A DNA stretch of 64,000 nucleotides, taken from the NCBI RefSeq assembly GCF_024707105.1, contig NZ_JANQAJ010000011.1, positions 1-64,000 on the forward strand, written 5' to 3'. Positions 59,490 to 64,000 of the stretch are shown here, piece by piece; position 1 is the first letter of the stretch; the number at the start of each line of letters is the position of its first letter. The notes beneath the pieces were generated by a model. That model saw nothing but the letters and a program-made list of their open reading frames with translations, had not been told where the DNA came from and searched no databases. Both the position numbers and the translations under genes were made by a program. The stretch is from Devosia ginsengisoli (GTDB taxonomy: Bacteria > Pseudomonadota > Alphaproteobacteria > Rhizobiales > Devosiaceae).

Positions 59490-61416
59490 CGCCGGCCGCC
59501 GGCATGTTGGCGGTGCCCAGCACATAGCCCGCTTCGTCGGCTGCGGCATTCAGCGCCGCCGGCCCGGCACCGTAATTCACATAGATGCGGAACCCGTTGC
59601 GCGTGCGGCAACGCACACCCGCCGGCAGGTTGAGCGTCGGCGTATCTGTTTCGGCGAGCAGGTAGTCCACCACGCGCTGTACCAGCGCCCTGTTGCCGCT
59701 GGCGCCGAGGTAATAGAGCTTGCCCTGGTTCACCAGCACCGGCCAGCCATCCACATCCTCGATCACCACATTGGCCCTGGTCTCGATGCGCTCGCGCCAG
59801 TGGCGGATGGCGCCGCTCCCTCGCACCTCGATATCGAGTGCCGGGTCGAGGCTGTCGATCCGCGCCACCTTCACGTCGAGCAGGTTGCTCGGCAGGTCCG
59901 GCGCCAGGTTGGGCGGAATGACGAAATTCTCGGTCTTGGAGCCTGAACGCGGCCCGATCAGCAGGTGCCCGTCGAATTCGGTGATAGCCCTGCGCAAAGC
60001 GTCATTCCAGGCGAACAATGCCGGAATGGCGACGATGTCATAGCCGGCGAAACTCGTCGTGCTGGGCGGCAGGATGTCGATATCGATGCCGTGCTTGCGG
60101 AAGGCGGCATACAGCGCCCGGACATGGGCGCCGTGGCTGAACCCCTTAGCCTGCGGCTGGATTTCCCAGGCCCATTCGCTCTGATAGTCGAAAACAATGG
60201 CGACGCGGCCCTTGTTGGCCACGCCATCGAGGCCGACGCTTTTCAGCTCCTCGGCCACCTGCATGGCCTCGTGATAGGCGGGTGCCGGCTCGCTGTCGGG
60301 GCGCAACAGGCCGGCATGCATCTGCTCTTGCGCGAAAGGTGCCTGGCGCCAGCGGAAATAGGTCACCACTTCCGCACCATGGGCAAAGCCTTCCCAAGCC
60401 CAGAGCCGTGCCATGCCGGGCAGCGGATCGGGGTTGAACTGCGCCCAGTTCACCGGGCCGGGCTGCTGTTCCATGATCCACCAGCGGCCATGGCCCACGG
60501 CACGATAGAGATCGTGATGGAAGGCGGCATTGTCAGGGTCGCCCTGGCGCATATAGAGCCGCTTGATCTCGTCCGGCTCGTCGCTGACGGCGAGGTGCCC
60601 GATCGGGTAGCTGTCCCAACTGGCGATATCGAGCGTTTCGGCCAGGTCGTAGTGGTCGAATTCGGTATAGCGCGACATGAAGTTGTGGATGACCGGCAGG
60701 TCCGGCCGCCGCGCCTTCAGAATATCGAACTGCACCTTGTTGAAGGCTGCGACCTGGTCCGAGGCATAGCGGCGGAAATCGAGCTCATGCGCCGGCGCCG
60801 CTTCGCAGACCAGCAGGTTTGGCAGGCCCACCTGCTCGAAGCTGTTATAGTCCATCGACCAGAACACCGTGCCCCAGGCCTGGTTCAGCGCATCCACGCT
60901 GCCGTATTTCTTCGCCAGCCAGCGCTGGAAGCCCTCTTTAGCGGCCGGCGAATAGGAATAGGTCGTGCCGTGGCAGCCATATTCATTGTCGGTTTGCCAG
61001 GCGCCGAGGGCCGGGTGGTCGCCCACGGCATCGGCCAGCAGGCGCGTGATGCGGGCGGCCTCTTTCCGATAGCCGAGATGACTGAAATCATAGTGCCGGC
61101 GCGAGCCGAAGCCACGACGGCGGCCCTGTGCGTCCACCGCCAGCATGTTGGGATGCTTGTCCAGCATCCAGCGGGGCGGGGTGGCCGTCGGCGTGCCGAA
61201 CACGACCTTGAGCCCGTACCGCCCGAGTACATCCATGGCCCGGATGATCCAGTCGAAGGTCAGATTGCCAGGCGTCGGCTCCAGCCGCGACCAGGCGAAT
61301 TCCCCGATGCGCACCCATGCAATGCCCACCTCGGCCATGCGCGCCGCGTCGCGTTCCCACACCTCCTCCGACCAGTGTTCGGGATAGTAGCAGACACCGA
61401 TGGCAGGGGCGGTCAT
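59458..61416 (-). CDS. Beta-galactosidase, glycoside hydrolase family 42
   Basis: 652-residue cytosolic GH42 enzyme. The acid/base Glu145 lies in WQTDNEYGC and the nucleophile Glu316 in WWIMEQQPGPVNWA. The (beta/alpha)8 barrel spans about 1-390, followed by the trimerisation domain and a C-terminal domain. It has no signal peptide, so substrates must be imported. It is the last gene of the dgoK-dgoA-lactonase operon and its 3' end overlaps the comEC remnant by 32 bases. It should release galactose from beta-galactosides for the downstream galactonate route. Confidence 0.93.
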   Translation of the reverse strand: MTAPAIGVCYYPEHWSEEVWERDAARMAEVGIAWVRIGEFAWSRLEPTPGNLTFDWIIRAMDVLGRYGLKVVFGTPTATPPRWMLDKHPNMLAVDAQGRRRGFGSRRHYDFSHLGYRKEAARITRLLADAVGDHPALGAWQTDNEYGCHGTTYSYSPAAKEGFQRWLAKKYGSVDALNQAWGTVFWSMDYNSFEQVGLPNLLVCEAAPAHELDFRRYASDQVAAFNKVQFDILKARRPDLPVIHNFMSRYTEFDHYDLAETLDIASWDSYPIGHLAVSDEPDEIKRLYMRQGDPDNAAFHHDLYRAVGHGRWWIMEQQPGPVNWAQFNPDPLPGMARLWAWEGFAHGAEVVTYFRWRQAPFAQEQMHAGLLRPDSEPAPAYHEAMQVAEELKSVGLDGVANKGRVAIVFDYQSEWAWEIQPQAKGFSHGAHVRALYAAFRKHGIDIDILPPSTTSFAGYDIVAIPALFAWNDALRRAITEFDGHLLIGPRSGSKTENFVIPPNLAPDLPSNLLDVKVARIDSLDPALDIEVRGSGAIRHWRERIETRANVVIEDVDGWPVLVNQGKLYYLGASGNRALVQRVVDYLLAETDTPTLNLPAGVRCRTRNGFRIYVNYGAGPAALNAAADEAGYVLGTANMPAAGVTVARLATAG

Positions 61417-61425
61417 GACGAGATC

Positions 61426-62298
61426 TCAGAGAGTGATGGGCGTTTCGGGCTGGCCGGCGACATCGACCTCGACGGCAAACAGGCTCCCGGCGTGTTTTTC
61501 GGCGGCGAGTTGTTCGGCGCTCAGATTCTTGGCCGCCGTGGTGATGAACAGCGTCTTGAGGTCCGACCCGCCAAAGGCCGGGCAGGTGACCTGGCTGACC
61601 GGCACTTCCACCACGCGGTCCACCGAACCATCAGGCGCATGGCGCACCACGCAGGAGCCGCCCCAGCGGGCGTTCCACAGATAGCCCTCGCTATCCACCA
61701 CGGCGCCATCGGGCCAGCCTCGGTCGATATCGGCGAACAGCGTCCATTCGCCCACCGGCAGCCCGGTTTCCGGGTCGGTGGCGCATTTGAGGATCTTGCG
61801 GGTCGGCGTATCGGTCCAATAGGCCACGCGTCCATCCGGCGAGAAGCAGGTGGCGTTGGGTATCCTTATGCCCGACTTGAGCGTGGTCAGCGCCCCGGCG
61901 CGATAGTGATAGACTGAACCGACAGGCGCTTCCTCGTCGACCTTGCCCATCGTCCCTATCCAGAAGGCGCCGGAGGGATGCACCCGGCTGTCATTAGTGC
62001 GGGTGACCGGATTGTCGGCCTCGATCTCGTTGATGCGGTTCATGCCGCCGCTGGCGAGGTCGAATTCCTTGAGCCCGGTTTCCGTTGCCAGCACCAGCAT
62101 ATGGTCGTCCAGCACCGCCGCAGCCGCCACGGTCTCGTTGAACAGCCAGCTATCGGCCACTTCGCCATCGGCGGTCACGGCGAACAGCGTCTGCTCGTTG
62201 ATGTCGAAGAAGAACAGTTGCTGGCGGCCCTGATGCCAGATCGGGCCTTCGCCCAATTGGCACTGGCTGTCGAACAGCAGGCTTGCCGTAGCGCTCAT
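61426..62298 (-). CDS. SMP-30/gluconolactonase family lactonase
   Basis: 290-residue six-bladed beta-propeller. Metal-site residues are Glu17 in LGEGPIWH, Asn148 in IPNATCFSPDG and Asp197 in WPDGAVVDSEGYLW, and Asn102 lies in RTNDSRVHPSG. It would open a sugar-acid lactone, here probably D-galactono-lactone, to the free acid. It overlaps dgoA by 4 bases (ATGA) and is followed by the beta-galactosidase gene 9 bases later. Confidence 0.92.
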   Translation of the reverse strand: MSATASLLFDSQCQLGEGPIWHQGRQQLFFFDINEQTLFAVTADGEVADSWLFNETVAAAAVLDDHMLVLATETGLKEFDLASGGMNRINEIEADNPVTRTNDSRVHPSGAFWIGTMGKVDEEAPVGSVYHYRAGALTTLKSGIRIPNATCFSPDGRVAYWTDTPTRKILKCATDPETGLPVGEWTLFADIDRGWPDGAVVDSEGYLWNARWGGSCVVRHAPDGSVDRVVEVPVSQVTCPAFGGSDLKTLFITTAAKNLSAEQLAAEKHAGSLFAVEVDVAGQPETPITL

Positions 62299-62906
62299 GC
62301 CGCCTTCCCCGCATCATAGGCGGCAACGGCAGCGGCGGCGCGCTCGGCCACCTGGGCGGCGTCCATGCCGGGCTTGTAGATATAGGTGCCCAGCCCGAAG
62401 CCATTGCAGCCGGCCGCGAAATATTCGCCGAAATTGTCCGGATTGGCGCCGCCCACCGCATAGACCGGCAGTTCGGGCGGCAGCACCGCCTTCATCGCCT
62501 TGATCCCCTTGGGGCCAAGCACTTCGGCGGGGAAGAATTTCAGCCCCGTGGCCCCCGCCTTGATGGCGCGGAAGGCGTCGGTGGGGGTGAATACGCCCGG
62601 ATAGGACAGCATCTGCAGCCGCACGGTTTCCTCGATCACCTGCTTGTTGGTGTCGGGCGAAACCACGAAGGTGCCGCCGGCATCCGAAACGGCCCAGACA
62701 TGTTTCTTGCTGAGCACGGTTCCCGCCCCGATGGCGGCTTCGTCGCCCAGCGTATTGGAGGCCAGCGCAATGCTGGTCAGCGCGTCCGGCGAATTGAGCG
62801 GCACTTCGATCATGGTGATGCCGGCGGCGATGAGCGCCTTGCAGACATCCAGGGTCTCGTTCGGCGTGATGCCCCGCAGGATGGCGATGATGTGGCGGTG
62901 GTCCAT
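62295..62906 (-). CDS. dgoA: 2-dehydro-3-deoxy-6-phosphogalactonate aldolase
   Basis: 203-residue class I aldolase of the KDPG/KDPGal family. Glu34 lies in MIEVPLNSP and the Schiff-base Lys123 in GLKFFPAEVLGPKGIKAMKA, a block close to E. coli DgoA. It splits KDPGal into pyruvate and glyceraldehyde-3-phosphate. The start at 62906 has GGAG about 8 bases upstream and lies 11 bases after the dgoK stop. The open frame extends upstream inside dgoK but is not coding. Confidence 0.93.
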   Translation of the reverse strand: MDHRHIIAILRGITPNETLDVCKALIAAGITMIEVPLNSPDALTSIALASNTLGDEAAIGAGTVLSKKHVWAVSDAGGTFVVSPDTNKQVIEETVRLQMLSYPGVFTPTDAFRAIKAGATGLKFFPAEVLGPKGIKAMKAVLPPELPVYAVGGANPDNFGEYFAAGCNGFGLGTYIYKPGMDAAQVAERAAAAVAAYDAGKAA

Positions 62907-62917
62907 ACTAGTCACTC

Positions 62918-63838
62918 CTAGGCGGCGAAGCTGCGCGCGGCCTTGAGGCCGGCCAGCACGATTGCGGTGGCGTCCATGGGCTCGCCCCTGGCGCCGGCCA
63001 TCTCCAGCACTTGCGCATAAAGCGCGCTCAATGCAGGCGAGCCGATCAATGGCACAGGCTGGTCGCCGATCAAATGACGGTTGCTGCCGATTTCGGTGCC
63101 GACAAGCAATCCGGACAGATAGCCCGCGCACCAGTCGGGCTGGCGGCCTGACAGCAGCGAACCCGCCCGCACCTGAAACAGCGTGCCCAGCAATTGCTCG
63201 GGGCGATCCAGCCCGGCCGCGGCGCCGGCCGCAAAACCTTCGGAGCGGCCTGGTCCGTCGAGGTCGCCGGTCAACGAGTGGCGCAGCACCGAATGGGTGC
63301 GCAGCACTTCGAACATTTCCCCGGTCATGGCGGTCGAGAAATGCTCGATGCGGGTGCCCGACAATTGCGCCCATTTCGAATGCGTGCCGGGCATGCAGAC
63401 CACGCCCGAAAAGCCCGGCGTCAGCGCCGCGAGGCCCAGCAACTGGGTTTCCTCGCCGCGCATCACATTGTCGGCGCCAGCCTTCTGGCACACGCCGGGC
63501 AGGATGGCGGGGGCGATGCGCGCATCGGGCATTTCCGGCCTGACTGCGCCGTCGAGCAGGCCGCGCAGGTCGGTCGGCGCTTCGAGATATGGCGCTTCCA
63601 GCCATCCCTGGCGCGCGCCTGCCATGCCACAGATCAGCACATCGAGTGCGCCACTGCGGGATGGAGCCACGCCGTCGAGCAATTCGGCCAAGGCGGCGGG
63701 GAATTCCTCGCGCGTCAGCTTTCCCATGCCTTTGGGCGAGGTCTTCTCGAAAATCACCGCGCCATCGGGGCCGATGCCCCAGGCGCGCAGGTTGGAGGTG
63801 CCCCAGTCCACGGCCACCCAGTCTACGATCTCACTCAC
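62918..63838 (-). CDS. dgoK: 2-dehydro-3-deoxygalactonokinase
   Basis: 306-residue kinase of the DgoK family. The phosphate-binding opening reads VAVDWGTSNLRAWG, with CMPGTHSKW (residues ~140-150) and a C-terminal ATP-site region typical of the family. It phosphorylates 2-keto-3-deoxygalactonate at C6. It is the first visible gene of the galactoside operon, and nothing on its 5' side within the window encodes a regulator. Confidence 0.93.
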   Translation of the reverse strand: MSEIVDWVAVDWGTSNLRAWGIGPDGAVIFEKTSPKGMGKLTREEFPAALAELLDGVAPSRSGALDVLICGMAGARQGWLEAPYLEAPTDLRGLLDGAVRPEMPDARIAPAILPGVCQKAGADNVMRGEETQLLGLAALTPGFSGVVCMPGTHSKWAQLSGTRIEHFSTAMTGEMFEVLRTHSVLRHSLTGDLDGPGRSEGFAAGAAAGLDRPEQLLGTLFQVRAGSLLSGRQPDWCAGYLSGLLVGTEIGSNRHLIGDQPVPLIGSPALSALYAQVLEMAGARGEPMDATAIVLAGLKAARSFAA

Positions 63839-64000
63839 GTATTTCCCTCATCGCGGCAGGCTCGACGCGGCGCGACCCTAAAGGCTGACGGCGGTTTCAT
63901 CCAGCCCGATTCTGCGCTGCAGAACAGCCCGGATCGATGGGCTGGGTCCCCTCGTTTGGTAAGATTTTCAGGGCGTTGGGGAATATCGGGCGGTGCGATG
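63839..64000. other. Upstream region of the dgoK operon
   Basis: The last 162 bases contain no credible coding frame and presumably hold the promoter of the dgoK-led operon. A short inverted pair (CAGCCCG at 63902-63908 and CGGGCTG-like sequence nearby) is visible, but I cannot call a promoter or operator with confidence. Confidence 0.4.

Overview
The window reads as a high-GC chromosomal segment of an alphaproteobacterium of the order Hyphomicrobiales, most like Devosia and its relatives. The evidence is the block rpsB-tsf-pyrH-frr-uppS-cdsA-rseP-bamA-lpxD-fabZ-lpxA-lpxB with gltA and gltX, the Rhizobiales-style intergenic palindromes, and the density of ABC, TRAP and tripartite tricarboxylate (TTT) transporters. 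The genus is inference; there is no rRNA or tRNA gene to test it.

Layout. (1) 1-149 is the tail of an unidentified gene with a strong terminator. (2) 203-8182 is a peptide-use locus: a translationally coupled minus-strand operon (binding protein, permease, permease-ATPase fusion, ATPase, GntR/FCD regulator, M42 peptidase) diverging from a DUF1028 Ntn-hydrolase. The two share a promoter region built on a perfect inverted repeat. (3) 8373-15223 is a sugar-acid operon: TTT transporter, GntR regulator, 2-hydroxyacid dehydrogenase, DapA-like lyase and a D-galactonate dehydratase with all catalytic residues. (4) 15299-26579 is a catabolic island: fused TRAP transporter, TetR regulator, two-domain class III CoA-transferase, enoyl-CoA hydratase, thiolase-like protein, MFS pump and metallo-beta-lactamase-fold hydrolase. 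Three near-identical palindromes tie three of its transcription units together. (5) 26592-31437 is a sulfonate or organosulfur uptake and desulfurisation operon. (6) 31689-38416 holds an ArsR/SRPBCC/DHFR-like operon, a cytochrome b-molybdopterin oxidoreductase fusion with a CPBP protein, a secreted PliG-like protein and a SulP transporter. (7) 38857-59489 is housekeeping: a 32-residue membrane peptide, dnaE, the translation and envelope block, gltA, gltX and a damaged comEC. (8) 59458-63838 is a galactoside operon: GH42 beta-galactosidase, SMP-30 lactonase, dgoA and dgoK.

How it fits together. Units 3 and 8 between them cover most of a De Ley-Doudoroff route from beta-galactosides through galactonate to pyruvate and glyceraldehyde-3-phosphate. 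No galactose dehydrogenase is seen. Unit 4 looks like a complete import, CoA-activation, hydration and thiolysis scheme for an unidentified carboxylic acid, and is the best candidate here for an undescribed system.

Quality warning. Three genes (an enoyl-CoA hydratase, the normally essential cdsA, and comEC) each carry one extra base in a short C or G run. This pattern suggests assembly error rather than three pseudogenes. The comEC central deletion, the BamA lacking its first POTRA domain, and the absence of dxr and lpxI from their usual places are not explained by such errors.
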